DNA from: Anastrepha obliqua
Taxonomy: Eukaryota; Arthropoda; Insecta; Diptera; Tephritidae
Length of the DNA stretch: 64,000 nt
Assembly: GCF_027943255.1 (NCBI RefSeq)
Contig: NC_072893.1
Span: 92,883,784 to 92,947,783, forward strand
Reading direction: 5' to 3'
Shown: piece by piece, positions 37,300 to 51,015 of the stretch
How the letters are laid out: every line of letters begins with the position of its first letter
How positions within the stretch are numbered: the stretch's first letter is position 1
The notes under the pieces: generated by a model
Seen by the model: only the letters and a program-made list of their open reading frames with translations
What the model was told of the DNA's origin: nothing
The model's database searches: none
Position numbers and translations under genes: made by a program

Positions 37300-37550
37300 T
37301 TGTCTCCCACCTAAGCCGTTCAGGCGGTTAGAGTGTAAAATTTTAAAAAATGTTCGACTCCAAAGAGATTTTTTTATTTGAGTGTGTATGAGCCGTTTTT
37401 TCTCGTTAAGTAATGCTAAATCTTTGAGTGTATTTCTGCCATGATAAAGGTCCTCATTAACGTAGGCCACTGTATTTGTGGAATAAAATTAAGACCCATA
37501 CCACAAATTGTAGCTTCTCGGTCAAACCCTAACAAAAGATGCGAAGATGC
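37300..37550 (+). mobile_element. tRNA-derived SINE copy, diverged, with tRNA-like head
   Basis: A tRNA-like head (box A region CTAAGCCGTTCAGGCGGTTA near 37310-37330; box B TGTTCGACTCC at 37351-37361) is followed by the body shared with the other copies: GAGTGTATTTCTGCCATGA (37426-37444), GGTCCTCATTA, CACAAATTGTAG and TCGGTCAAACCCTAAC. This is the only plus-strand copy with a head. It is old and probably silent. Confidence 0.7.
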
Positions 37551-40500
37551 ACTAAGAAAATAGTTCTTCTCAAAATGGTGGCAATTTTTATTGTTTCGAA
37601 TAGAGGAAATAATTGATATGTGCCACATCGTGCTGAAGAATTAGTATCATTTTCGAAAGTAGATAATCTAAAGTCTGAAATCTTTATTTCATCTCCAAGA
37701 TATCCGCTGTTGGACTTGCAGTATACTTACGGAATCGAACATTGAAAATTCTTAAATAAAGATTTTTCACATAACTAAATTTGCTTAAAAGGTCAAGAGC
37801 TGTACTTTGCTGTACTAAAAAATGACTCATGATGTTACCTAACTCCAAATACAGTTAAAAATCAGAGTGTTTGCACTTTAAGCTAGAACATTTCAAAAAC
37901 TTAATGAGCTGGGATTATTCCGGGTTCAGATTCAGATTTAACACTTTAAAAATGTTCGAAAAACTATAGGCTGATCCTTTGTCAAAATTTTTGTCAGCAT
38001 GTGTAATAGACCCATTCGGCAGAAATTAAAAAAAGTAAAAAAACTGCGTTTTTTTAGATTTTAATGCACCTTCTTTGCACGGATCGATACCACATTGGGT
38101 GTGACTCCGAGCAGCATCATTTCTTGCAGTGGCAAAGCAAAAACTAAAAAAAATGAGGCAACTCTTTTGCTAGAGTAGCTTAGAACATACGAGGATAACA
38201 TGCTAATATCCAAAGATTCAAATGACAGGGTTGTGGTTTTGCGACTACACTTCGACATTGTGCTGCGGCTGGCTTGGGTTGAAGCCGGTCACATTAAATT
38301 ACAAATGCGGTGGACAGCAAAAAATATACATCTAGCGCTAGACGTATGGTCAGCCACTGCGTAATACCACAATTTGCAACTTTTGCTGCTTCTTTTTCGC
38401 TACTGAAATTGCTGCGAATCCAGTAGGCTGGCGGGCCGCCCGACCTGTTGCACTTCACAACGCCAGGAGCATAACTCATCTGCTGCCAGCAGTCGACAGT
38501 CAGCAGCCACAACAATCACGTCCCCAGACGCAGGCTCTCTAAATATGTTCATACGTACATATGTATGCATGTGTGTGTTTGCATGGATGTATGTGGATGC
38601 CTTGTTGATAGACTAACTGCCTAGTCGATTGGCAAACGCGCGCGTGTTTGGCTCTACGCATGCGCTGAATTAATGCACCTGGGCTGGCAACATGGCAGAC
38701 ATGGCCAACGAGAGTAGTGAAGTGAAGTTGGTATGCATGTGCGAATGTATGTGGCGCAGCTTGAATCACGAGCAATTGTTGCTGTGCTAGTGCACTGTCG
38801 GGCAATTGCTATTGAGCTCGACTACTGTTGCTTTCCTCAAAATGCCCGCAACTGCATTGACAGTAGAGTGATTTGATTTGTAAGCGACCAACGTGAGAAC
38901 TAATAAATGTATTTTTGATTTGTTGACTTCTCACCGCAAAGGAAGAGATAGAGTAAAAAAAGAAAAGCTTGCCACAAATAGGCTGAGACTAGTTTCAACA
39001 CTCCCTCCCGCTGTACGGACAACCGGAGGAGTTGGTGTTGTTGCTTATGTACTGTGCCACATTTACGTATCTACATTCATATTAGGTTTTTGTTGCATAT
39101 ATTTTGTTTGCAACTTGACAGGAGTACTCACGCCAGCCACCAACCAAGAAACGCACGATACCTACAGACAGATGTGGTAACAAAAAAGCCAAATCGCACA
39201 CGCCAGCTTTCAATGGCGGCACATCACCACATTAGCAACCGATCGCACCAAGATTAGTGATTTAGGCAATTGTGCGCTGAAAACTGCATTAGGCGAGCAG
39301 ATTGGGAAATTAACAATAAATTTTATGTATTGAATATATCTCTGCAAATATACACATGCACACGTATAAGTTTCTATCGACCGGCAAGCGATCGCGCTGC
39401 CAAAGATCAACTAAACCGGTGGCAGTGGTGTGCGCAGTTGCGCAGATTTAGGCCGCCCGGACGGCAGGCAGTCAATCAGCGTTTAGTCTGCTAGCGATTG
39501 TGGCACAGTTGCATTTTATGTGCAGAGTGCGATTTAAAATACTAGCGCAATGAGCTCAAACGGCTGCATATGCAGATTTATGAGTTCACATATGAGTGGC
39601 ACAAATGGCCCGAATTAAATTGAAATAAAAACTCACAAATAATAAATTGTGCACAATAAATGACCCGAGCGTCTAGATTAGTTGCGATGCATGCCAAGCG
39701 AAGATAAATAGCTGCATACTTCTTGAGCAGAGCTTTTGCTTGGCTCACATGCGCCGCAAATTTACTGCACACCAACATTTGGCGAATGATTTGTTTATGG
39801 AAATTGAAAGTGTATACGAAATACAATTTATTGATTTTTCGTTGCAATATTTATTATATTGTACTCAAATCATTGTTTTTTTATCACTTGCCTTATAGGA
39901 GTTTGTTGGATTTGCTTAAAGGAAGTGCCGAATTTTCATGAGAATTATGAGCGCTTTTCATTTTACACTCGCACATATGTGTGTGTGCATGTAGCATATA
40001 TACAGTCCTCTACCATTCGAGTTAGTTTTCGAAGGCTTGTGAGTTTTTCCTTTCGTTTCACTTTTGAATGCATGTAAGGATGGATGTATGCATCTATTGC
40101 AAAACCTTAAACATAGCCTAAATGTATTTTTATTTGGTCATTAAGACATGCATGAGTGGCCTTTACAGTCTTACTGTAGAAAAGTATAAAATTAGGCCAA
40201 TATTGTTTTTTTATTATAGTAAAAATCTATAAAATTAAAACACAGAAGTAATGCATGTCAAGAGGATAAAATAACAAACTAAATTAACAGAAAACAAAAG
40301 CACCTGTGTATGCATTGACAGTCACTTTCAAATCGGCAAAACGCCAACTTACAACAAACTTCTTAAAGAGCTTCCAAAAGTGTTAGTCAAGCACTGCAAA
40401 TTTGGGTTGACAATTTGGGGTATCATAAAATATATAAAAATTAATAATAAAATATATTTATGTAGTAAGTATTTTTAAAGGCTATTTAAATTAGAGTCGT

Positions 40501-41544
40501 CAAAAATGTGACTATATGGCCTATATATACAAATGAAAGTGAGTATAAAAACATCTCAATCAAATCAAAAAAGTATATAAAGTCGTATTTATTGCTATCC
40601 TTTTCCCGTCTCCTGAGTATAAAAACGAGACATATTCCAAAAATCTTAGCAACTCTCTTTTTTCAGAGTTTGACTTTAAATGTGTTTTACAACTAACTTC
40701 AAGTTCTGTTTATAAACAATCAGATGATACCTGCCACTCCACGCCCAATGTCTTTTTCTTTCGTTTAACTCAGAAGATTTTCCTTGCAACAAGAACTCAA
40801 TCCGTACTTCTTCTCGCACTAATTCAATGTAGTTTTGGAAATCAAGGGCAATTTTTTTATAATAATATTCAGTAATTTTATTTGCGTTGCAGGCACATAC
40901 CCAAGAGCAATGCCCCGTAAGCAGCGGTTTAACACCCGTTCTGAGCAAAATTATTAAAATAAATTATACTTTTCCTTTGGTTCGACAGGGCACACTTTCA
41001 TCTAAATCGAGGTAGAACTCGATGCAAGTATTCCCTTAACTGGGAGGCTGAATGTTTGTAATACTTCTTATACGCCGCAGGCTGTACCAAAAGTAATTTT
41101 ATAAGAATTGTAAGTGACTACATCTGAGTATATCCCTACACCTTCTTATTCAAGCGGTTTCGAATATACCCATATGCTCACCATTGACAAACCAGATATT
41201 GTACAATACCTCATTCATAATGACCACTGCGTCCGACAGTGAGCAAAATGTTCAACAATGTTCTTTAGTTTCTTGGAAGAGCCGGAAGATCGAAAGCCCT
41301 CTATTTTGACAGCAAATATGAGTTTTCTGAATACAAAGTGAAGTGAAAGTTAGTCCATCGTTTTACTAATAGACGGCTTTAATATTCTGTATCTCGCATT
41401 CTATACCTACTTATATAAAAACAACTGAGTTACGCTAACTGGCGTTCGAAAGATTAGATTTCGTACTAAAACCAACCTCTGAAACAGTTTTGTGATAGCT
41501 TGAGTCAGTATTGCTTGTAGTACCCCTAACAGAGCTTACTTTGA

Positions 41545-41655
41545 AAAACGGCTGTTATTAGAAGAAACTTTTTCTATCATTTTGTGTTTCGTGCCCGAAA
41601 CAGGCACTTCCGAATGATTGTCACGCACCGACGCATTCCGCTAAGGCGGCCGTCG
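41545..41655 (-). mobile_element. tRNA-derived SINE head fragment
   Basis: Reversed, it reads GGCCGCCTTAGCGGAATGCG (box A-like), GTGCGTGACAATCATTCGGA, then a damaged box B region and GAAACACAAAATGATAGAAA. This matches the head and first body segment of the 63436-63622 copy. It is 3'-truncated. Confidence 0.7.
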
Positions 41656-42212
41656 TAGACATGACAGATATAAATGTCATCTTATTAAGGTTGGATACAC
41701 AATTTATATGCTACAACATTCTTCATTCGAAATTCTTGCTGTTCCAATTCTTTATTGTAAAATTCTATTTGATAAAATTCTCAAGATTTTTAATAAAAAA
41801 GCTTATATTAAGGCAATATTATTAAAATAAATAGTGCTAATTTCAGAAATGATTCAAATCACTAAAAATTTAATTGTATATTCATTTCTCTTCCATCTTA
41901 AACTATATTTCGTAATACATATAAAAAAAAATTGTGTCCCTTGGACTTTATTATACTAAAATTTAGTGGGCTACAAAACTTTCATAAGCCGCGTCAAAAA
42001 TATCACGTTTCTATTATTTTGTCCTTCACTTCTTTTTGAGTTTCTAATAAATACTAATTTTTTCACTGGAAACGCAACATCTAGTTTTTTTCTTTACATT
42101 GCTTTAAAAAATACAGGCAAGGCTCATATTCACTGGTTGTAGATGGTAGAAAATGGCACGCAACAAAAGCAGTGCAACAGTTAGAGAAAATAACTTCTAG
42201 CTCTATGAATAT

Positions 42213-42213
<1 letters not shown>

Positions 42214-42246
<33 letters not shown>

Positions 42247-43980
42247 TTGTTTTTTTATTAAGACAACAACTAGTTATGAGTGACCAACAAGCTGTTTACA
42301 TCGAGTAACATAAGATTTTAAAAACAATACATTCTATTGAATATTATTGAGCATGAGCTACCAGTTCAAAAGGTTTTGTACGCTTTAAACGTCTTCTTAG
42401 ATTGCTAGTATTAAGCAAATTGCTAGCTTCTTGATTTGGGTATAGGCGAAGTCTTTCCTGGTGAGACGCTGCCAATTTGTTAATTTCTGCGGTGATGGTC
42501 GGTACTTTTAAATCACGATGAAGGTCACTGTTTCTTATTTACCATGGGGCATTTACTACAGTTCAGAGTATTTTATTTTGGAAGCGCTGTATGACTTCTA
42601 TATTGCTTTTCTTTGCACAACCCCATAGTTATGCACCATACATCCAGACCGGCTTTAGTATTTGATTGTATATGGCCAGCTTGCAGTGAACAGACAGTTG
42701 CGAGTTTCTGCTCAGGAGCCATTGGTGGTTTCGCAATTTCATTTCTAATTCATCTTTTTTCATCTTGATGTGCTCCTTCCATTTAAGTTTCGCGTCCAGT
42801 GTCATACCGAGGTATTTTGAGTACGGTACTTGATTGCCGCATATGCTTATTGGGGGACATGTAATTTTTTTGATTGTAAAGTTAATATGTGTAGATTTTC
42901 AGTTATTCAACGCAATTTTCCATTTAGTCGTCCAAGCTGCTATTTCATCAACAGCGTTTTGAAGTTTCTGTGTTGATTTTATTTCTGTGTTGTCAACAGT
43001 AAGGATTGCAGTATCATCTGCAAATGTGGCTATGAATGAATCTCTAGGTGATGGCATGTCGTATGTGTAGAGTAAGTATAGAACAGGTCCAAGTATGCTG
43101 CCTTGTGGAACCCCTGCTTTGATTAGCTTTAGTTCAGAAAATTCATTTTCATATTTTACTTGAAAAAATCTGTCTTGTAGGTATGACTTTATAATGTCAC
43201 AGAAGTAAGGTGGAAGAATGCTTCCTAATTTTTTAACTAGACCTGCGGGCCAAACTTTGTCAAAAGCGTTAGGTACGTCAATAAATATAGCAGAACAAAC
43301 GCGTTGGTTGTCAAAGGATTTTTCAATTTTACTAGTTATTCGATGAATTCTCTCAGTGGTGGAATGTTGAGCGCGACAGCCAAATTGGTGTTGCGGGATA
43401 AGATTCGATCTTTCAATACAGAGATGTAAGCGTTCCAGTAGTACTTTATCAAAAACTTTGGAAATCATCGGTAATAACGATATTAACCTGTACGACGTCG
43501 ATTCGTGCGGCGGTTTGCCTGGTTTAGGTATAATTATGACTACCGCAACTTTCCAGCAGGTGGGTACATATTTTAGTGCAAGGCAAGCATTAATTATGTC
43601 TGTTAATCTACTTATAGCTTTGGTTGTCAGCTTTTTCAGAACCTCTGCAGTGATATTATCAAAGCCTCGTGATTTTTTTATTTTTAAGTTCACGTTATAT
43701 AATGTGTTTTATATCTTGCACTGTGACTTGAGACAATATTTCGTTACTAGGCACATTGGAATCTTGATTCGTTATTGCGTCATCATGATCATGTGCATCA
43801 TCTGTAGAGAAAGTTGCCATTAGAGTTTCTGCAAAAGCATTGGCTTTCTCGGAATCACTTCTAGCCCACTTGCCATCTGATTTTTTAATCGGCGGGATAT
43901 GTTTGATTGGCCTTTTCAATCGTTTTGTGCATTTCCACAAAGAATATCCGGAACTCCGCTCCGTGCTTAGGCTGGGCTCG
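42214..43980 (-). mobile_element. 5'-truncated Jockey-like non-LTR retrotransposon
   Basis: Its poly(A) tail appears as a T run from 42214 to 42241 on the plus strand. TGAATATG occurs directly outside both ends (42206-42213 and 43981-43988), a plausible 8 bp target duplication. The 1767 bp piece holds the end of the linker before the reverse transcriptase, the reverse transcriptase itself and the C-terminal tail. The endonuclease and ORF1 are missing, as expected from a 5'-truncated insertion. Confidence 0.85.
42345..43980 (-). pseudogene. Reverse transcriptase of a Jockey-like non-LTR element
   Basis: The first segment (43980-43710) starts EPSLSTERSSGYSLWKCTKR and runs through KSDGKWARSDSEKANAFAE. 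A frameshift near 43710 leads to the reverse transcriptase frame (43693-42899): KSRGFDNITAEVLKKL, VVIIIPKPGKPPHESTSYRL, then HQFGCRAQHSTTERIHR, SAIFIDVPNAFDKVW (normally DVxxAFD), AGVPQGSILGPVLY and the catalytic FADDTAIL. After a stop at about 42898, coding similarity continues (CPPISICGNQVPYSKYLG, LDAKLKWKEHIK, KPVWMYGA) to about 42345. It carries one frameshift and at least two stops. Confidence 0.85.
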
Positions 43981-46900
43981 TGAATATGCTGAGAAAAGAA
44001 CACGAAATTTTCACAGTCAGGCGCAGGGCAGAACAAATGCAACGGTTTTCGACAAAGTAAAGCACTTGTTACTGTCAAGAATTATACAAGCAAAAAAGAG
44101 ATAAACTTATTTTGGAACATTGTTCTAAATTTTTTATAACTCACCTAAGAACCAAAATTTTAACACAAAACACTTTTTAATCTCAGTAGTAATGTTATCT
44201 ACATATGTACATACACGCGCCTACACATACATCACTTTTCTTCATAACTACACTGCCCTCTAGCTTCGAACACTCGCACACTGTAATCGAACACCAGCTA
44301 CGCTACAGTGAACCCTCTTCCCCTATATGATATTATACCTTGAAAATTTACCCTCAGTCCGTTCTGCTCCCAAAATCTGGTCACGTTTAAAGCTGTTATT
44401 ATATGCTGGCGAAGGTGGATGTGGGCTAAAAATACAAGCGAGTTCGTACAAACATACCCTGCAGGAAAAATAGTTGCACGAAATTATAGTTCACAACTTC
44501 AGTTATTACGGCAAATATGTATGAAAAAATCTAGTTGTGGCTGGATTTTCTGCCACGGAAATAATACCGTTAAGAGGATTAGATAAAAAAAATTTTTCTA
44601 TAAATTTTTGTTTTTGGTTTTTTCCATACAATTTTTTTTCTATTATATAATACACCTTTTTTAGCCTAGCTCAATTGCAATATTCTTTTCCAATGCCTCA
44701 GATTTTCATATGATTTAATACAAGTGTGAAGCTAGAAATAAGCAAGCAGTTAAAGGAATAGATTTTATTGGAGTTATTGGATTAAAGAAGTAGTAAACTT
44801 AGACTGGAAAGACAGGCGAGGAAAGGCAACGCGCGACAACGCAAACTATAATGGACTTAAAAAATTGCTTTTATGAAGCCAAGAAGCTAAGTTTCTGTTA
44901 TGGCTCTGAATTCACCCACAGGGTAGCAGTTTGAAATGACTACATTTTCCTACAAGGTATATGAGCGTTACAAACCGAAAATTCAGCCAACAACTTACGA
45001 TTTTTGTTTTTAATTTATCGACTGTGTGAGTAACCGGTGAATAAAGACAAATTAAAAAAAAAAAAACAAAATTCAAAATCATCGGAGGAGTACGAATCGT
45101 ACAAGGTACGAGAATGTATAGCGAATCGTGAATGCTGGTCCCACAGCGAAGCGACGAATCAGCGAACTTGATTGGCTGATTGAGACTAGCTGACTACCTA
45201 ACCGACAAACGTACGGGCAATCCCTGCAGCGCAATAATCACACTTTGTATTTTTGTGTGTCTACTTTTTGCGATTTTGATTTAGTCTTTTGGGAGCCCCA
45301 ATTACGAATGCATTTTCTTATTTGTTTCTCGATAGTGCTTTGTTTTTGCTTTGTTGAAGCAACTAAATGCCCAAATGGCAGCGGTACGCCAACGCACGCG
45401 CAAATAGTCATATGCCAGCAATGGCAACATTTTATATTCGGTGTATGTAGGTATGCATGTACAAAAATGCAAGCAAGTCTCTGCGCATGCGTGCCTCCCA
45501 CTGTTGCAACGGCAACAACAACAACAAAAAGCACTATTCATGTTTTGGCCACCGCCAGCAGCAGCACTCGCTGAGTGTGCGCAATTAATCTCGCTAGTAA
45601 TTCACAGCTGGTCTGCTGCGCGGCGTCACCACAAGTTGCTGGGCATGCGCATGATCACTCATGTGCTTGCTTGCATACTTACAACAATTACAATTATCAT
45701 AAATAATTTTGGTGAGTTTATTGAAATTACCTGTTTTTTATTTTTAGTTTTTAGAATTTTTTTTGTTTTTTGTTTTTCTATATTTTTTTTTATTTGCTGC
45801 TGCGGCTCTTTTCCCGCTTTAAGCGCTTTTAATCAGCATTTGATTTTTATGTTTCTCCATTTTTATTATTTATTTCGAGTTTCATGTGAATTTATGATTT
45901 TTCCATAATATCGCTTCATCAGCGTTGGTTGTGGCTGAGTGAGCGAGTCTTTAACTTAGCAACTTTAAATGCATGAACGCGTGTCATATACCTACATACT
46001 GCCATTTATTCGAAGCATGCATAAATATCTTTATATCAATCCATGTATGTATGTATGTAAGTAGTTATTCTCAATTTTGTACATAAATAAAAATCAGGTA
46101 TTTATGACACCAGCCTGAGTGCATTTAAATGATGTCCGCCTCATCGGAGCGCTATTTCATTGGTTGCTGCTGATTGCTGCGCCTGCGTAATTTTCCGCAT
46201 ATTAAAATGTGTGAACTTATTGTGCTGGCCGACTCAACGTTGCACAAGCAATGACCGGCCGGCCGTACGTTCATGTAGACTTTAGCGCTAAAATTGGCAC
46301 ATGAGAAAGGCAACTGGTCGATCTTGTGCAATCCAGTTAATAATGTTGTTTGTTTCTCAGTTTAGTTTTATATTTTTAAAACTCACTCCTGGCGGTGCTA
46401 TCGCTGATAGCGGACAAAATGTATAGGGATACCACTAAGCGATATCAGAAGTTATGAACCACCACTTTCTCCATGAAAGGCTGATAAAAAATAATCATAA
46501 ATAACGTTTGCAATCACGATTTTACGCAGGAAGTTTACTGGCAATGAAAATGAAGTCAATCCTAGTTTACATGGAAAAGAAAAAAACTTTGCGGTTACTC
46601 AGTTAGACGACACCGCTTGGTAAAATGGATACAATGGTTTTGTACTTAAACGTAAGCTATCAATATGTATCATGATAGGCCGAATTTGTATAAAGATAGA
46701 CGCATATAAAAGGAAATAGCGCAACGCTCATTAAAACAAAGATTTCTAAAAATCAAATTATTCGCTGCCCACTCATTCCGCAAACAAATTTTGGTTAATA
46801 TTGCTGCGTGTAAGTTCTACTGTGATTCAACTGAAGATTGGCCGTCTCACTTGAAACTTCCCGGGTATATCGATACGAAAAAATATTTCTGTCTAAGTTG

Positions 46901-49621
46901 GTAATCGAGATATGAGCTGCAGTTTGTGGCTGCAAAGTGCAAATGCAGCGACCGTCACCTGTTTAGCGTGAAGTTTTCTCTTACGAGCTCAGTATCTCTC
47001 GCTTCTGTACACGAACAGTATAGCCTTCGTTCTCATTACTTTTTTCGAAATTGTGTTTAGAGCTGTGCTCTAATGGACTTTTTTCTTATAATTTTATTCA
47101 GAATCTGGACCTGCTAGGAGTGGTGTCGAAAATAATAGTCAGGAATTTATCAAAGCTTACAGAAATATTTAAAATTATCTAGAGGTGTGACGAAAACTTA
47201 TCAGCCCAATTCATATGCACCACGTTTGTAAACTTCACTCACCCAAAGGTTAGTCCAAAACCAGCAAGCAGAAAAAAATGCAACAAACAAGCAGAGGCTA
47301 TCATTCTGTGGCAACCGCAGAATTTCAATTAGTCAGAGTGCGCACCAATGGCACTCTGCGAATGGCGTACAACAAAAGCGATGTACTTATGCTAGAGCAC
47401 ATACCCACGTATGCACAAACATTTTACGAAAAGTTGTGGTTTTTGAAGAAATAAAAGGAAAAAAATTTCGTTGCATACTTTCGGTGCTGCTTTTGTGGCA
47501 ACAAAGCGTGTAGCGCATGTGCTGGTATAGCCAAAAACAAAGTGGCACGAATCACTGCTCATAACCTACGAACCGCGCATGTGTGGCAGAGTAAACACAG
47601 GGCCTTGTGGCACAAACAAATTCAGCTAAAAATACTCGAAAACAAAGTAGTTTACAGCAGAAGCTCATGAAAATTGTTATTGCTGGTGTTGCCAACATAA
47701 AAGCGTAAGCAGCAAACACTGGACGACAAAAACCTACGTTGAGTTGCACAAACAAACAACACCCACATGGGTTGCCACAAAAGATATAAGCAGAGATGCA
47801 TAGGAAAATGTTGCTGGGTATTAGACACAGTCTGGTTGCAGCCAATTGAAAAATGAGTTGCTACGCTCTCGTGTTGCTAGCTACTGCATAGCCTGCAGCT
47901 TAGCAATATTTGCTTGCCATATGTTTGCAAGTTGATGGTTGTGTAGGCGGAAATTTACAGACTCTAATTTATTTGCTATATTTTACGAATTATTTAATCA
48001 TTCTCAAGAAATTATTAAACATACTAAAGAGAATTATTGTAGTTGTATTACAAGAAATGTAGAAATTCCGTTCACTTTATTCGTATTCGTAAAATAGTTT
48101 CCCATTTTCGACGCCTTTCATCTTCAACTGACCCGCAGAAGTTATGCGTTGCTTGCAGAACAAAGTTCATGTCGTAGGAAGTGCTAACGCTGGCCTTAAC
48201 ATGCAACGGTATTTACATTCATATAGCAAGTACCGAGAAAATATTTACACTTCCCACATGCCGTCACGTATTCACACACACACACACACCTACTTCAATT
48301 TCCACAATTTGTTATCACTCCACAGGCCCACTTCATTGAGCGAACTCGAGCGTCTATTTCACAGCTAGTCAGCCAGTTTGTCTTCCCATTAAATGCAGCA
48401 AACAATTCTGACCTGCCACCAACACATCTCTATCGTCCACAACAATCGAACTATCGATCGATCGCACAGATCACTTGTAGGTTTGTAGGTATGTGTTGCA
48501 TCATGTGTGCACATTTAATGTTGTGCCATTAGCTCCTCCATATGGAGAAGTCTTTCGACTGCAAGACAATGCCATCAACTGTTTGTTTTTCTTTTTCACA
48601 TGCACCACTCCTGCTGTTGCTGCAGTAACTTTGTTGGCTGTGCTTACAATTATCACATCGTAGTGATCGCAAATGTTTTGCGGCTGCTGAACTGTCTCAT
48701 GCCTTTGGCTGCAGTGGCTGTGGCTTTTAGTGCTGACAGCGTTGGCGTTTTGGGCGAAATGCATCGTTTAGTATGTCACAGCACTAGCAGCAACACACAG
48801 CTACTAGCAGTAAAGAGCAGACAGACAATATAAGTGCTTTGTCTAACTATTGGCGACGTTTATCGCACCCATATGCTGACGTCGTGGCTCCATAATGCTA
48901 GCCAGATCAACCAACCAGTCAGATCAGCAACGGCAATATCTGCAACCGCATCATCATCGACGTCTCGAGCTCTCGCCAGCAGCAGCCGCATTTCTAGTGC
49001 TTTCGCCATTGTTGATTGTCGCCACTTAGTGATCACTGATCGCAGTTAATTTCAAACGCTAATAGCGATCTTCGATCTCTATATGCATTTTAACGCAGCA
49101 AACTGGGAAGCAAAGCAGCGTGCGATGCAACGATGAAAGCAAGGGTTCCGAAATGGGGTCAACATGCAGAGCAATCCATGAGAAGTCAGGAGTGAAGATA
49201 TCTTAATAAAATTTGGTGAATATGGGGCAAAGAAGGAGTAGAGTGGAATAAAAACAAAATCAAATAAAATGCCTACCACGAATTTCAAAGTTATGTTCAG
49301 TAAACAGAGATCGCTCTTAATGCATCCATCATAATTGATGGGAAAGTTCACAGTTTGACATATAATTAAGTTCTTAGTTTACTGGCGTGATTGTGTAGTA
49401 AATCTTGTGTTAACTTCTTCACATTATGTGTTTAGCTGGCAGGGCTCACACCGACCGAATGCGTTCAAAGTGTTACCAGAAACACTTGCAAGCGTGGAAC
49501 CTGAGTCTCATGATTTAAGAAAGATACTAAGAACGTTTCAGACCTCTGGAGTAACCTCTTTCGTTATTTTCAATAGGCAGTTGGATTTTGAGTCTAAATT
49601 GTGCTGGCCACACGTCTAATA

Positions 49622-49700
49622 CAGGGCGGCGCAAAATTAATCCTCCAATTTGTTATGTTACGAGCTAAGAACAAAAGATTTTTAAAGACAAGGAGGTGCT
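49622..49700 (+). mobile_element. Solitary end of the GGCGCAAAATTAAT family
   Basis: TACAGGGCGGCGCAAAATTA matches the ends of the 26680-26889 MITE and the 32476 end. Inward, AGATTTTTAAAGACA follows. I found no partner end nearby, so this is a broken copy. Confidence 0.5.
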
Positions 49701-50084
49701 GCTCCGGAGAGTTATGCTAACAAAAGTCGGCTAAGAAATCACCCCACCAACAACTAATTGCAGAGAAAGTCTGAGGTGCAACTCATGTACTCAAACTCGT
49801 TAACGAAACACACCATACCTAAAAACAATTGGTTCAACCATAGGATACGAATTGGGTCTATGACCCCTACCAGAAATTCCGTTGATTATTTCAAATTCGC
49901 TGAGAGCTGGTTAACGAGAGCTGGTCAGATCTTGGCCACACCCCTGAAATATTTTCACTATGAATGCAAACTCTCAAAAGCAGAGTGTGCGAAACCGCGA
50001 AATGGGGATTTTCCCCGCAAAACTATGTTTATTGATTGCTTCCTTAACATAGCCAGTTTACAATAATTAAAAACAAATATATGA

Positions 50085-51015
50085 AATAAATTTAAATTCG
50101 TGAATTCACTCTTTGTTTTTCGAAATTAGATCACTAATAAAGTTTAAAAAGAAGTGGGCCGGGAATACTACCTTGAATCCTACCAGATAAATTTTATGCT
50201 GTTCAATTTAAGAAGGTGGAGTTTAGTTTATTTAGCAATATTTTGTGAGAGACTCTATCTATGCCTTCGAAAAGTTAGTATAAATAGCATTTACTTGATA
50301 GCCAGTCTTAAAGCTACCGACACAATCCTGAGAAAAAATTGCCAGGTTAGACATCGTAGACCATCCACTGAAAAAAACTATGTTGATTCGAGCTTATAAG
50401 GCTACACACAGTAAATATCAGCTTTATCTTAACAAGAGTCTCAAATAGTTTCGACATCGCTAACAATTTCGTGGCAGCCCTACAATTTGTGGTGTCATTT
50501 TTATTCCCACTTTTAAAGATTGTAGTTGTATGAGCTTTTTTCCCATCCTGTAGAAATAGTAAAGCGGTGAGCGACTATTTGAAGTTACTGGTTATGGATT
50601 AGGGTTTCAGAGATGCAAACGATTTTTTAATGTCATCTTCTGCCACGGATAATGTGCCAAAGGATGAAGAAAAAATTGAATAAACCTGAATAATTATGAT
50701 CAATATTTGAATCGCCTACAAACTGAGCAATAAAAAATTCCGGAAAAAGTTTTGTCGTTTCTGCTGTGGAATTGGCGTATTTGCCTCTATAAAATGTAGA
50801 GGATGGTAAAGTTGAAGTGGATTTTTTCGATTTAGGAAAAACCCATAAGGTTTTTAAGTTCTTTTTAATATTGTGTTCGAAACTCCGAATGCCCCTATTC
50901 GGCAAGCCTTTACCCAGCTTGCATTTACAAACATTACAAAGAGCCAAACTTTTGAAACGTTGTATATTTTGTATGTATAACTTCTTGCAACGATTTTTTA
51001 AAGGCTCGAAGGACT
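50085..51015 (-). pseudogene. Heavily decayed non-LTR reverse transcriptase
   Basis: Read on the minus strand, successive frames give linker-like sequence (IKKNLKTLWVFPKSKKSTST, LPSSTFYRGKYANSTAET), then VAEDDIKKSFASLKP, FKSGNKNDTTNCR and MSKLFE, then SSNQHSFF, YTNFSKA, DRVSHKILLNKL and GSIPGPLLF. These are the ordered landmarks of a non-LTR reverse transcriptase up to just before the catalytic YADD box, which is missing. Many stops and shifts lie between. It is a different family from the 42214-43980 copy. Confidence 0.75.

Noticed and set aside
43458..43823. 121-residue plus-strand frame
   Set aside because: It is antisense to the reverse transcriptase of the Jockey-like element.
45238..45908. 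Overlapping frames of 79-155 residues on both strands
   Set aside because: They depend on CAA/GTT triplet repeats and T-rich sequence, with no family resemblance.
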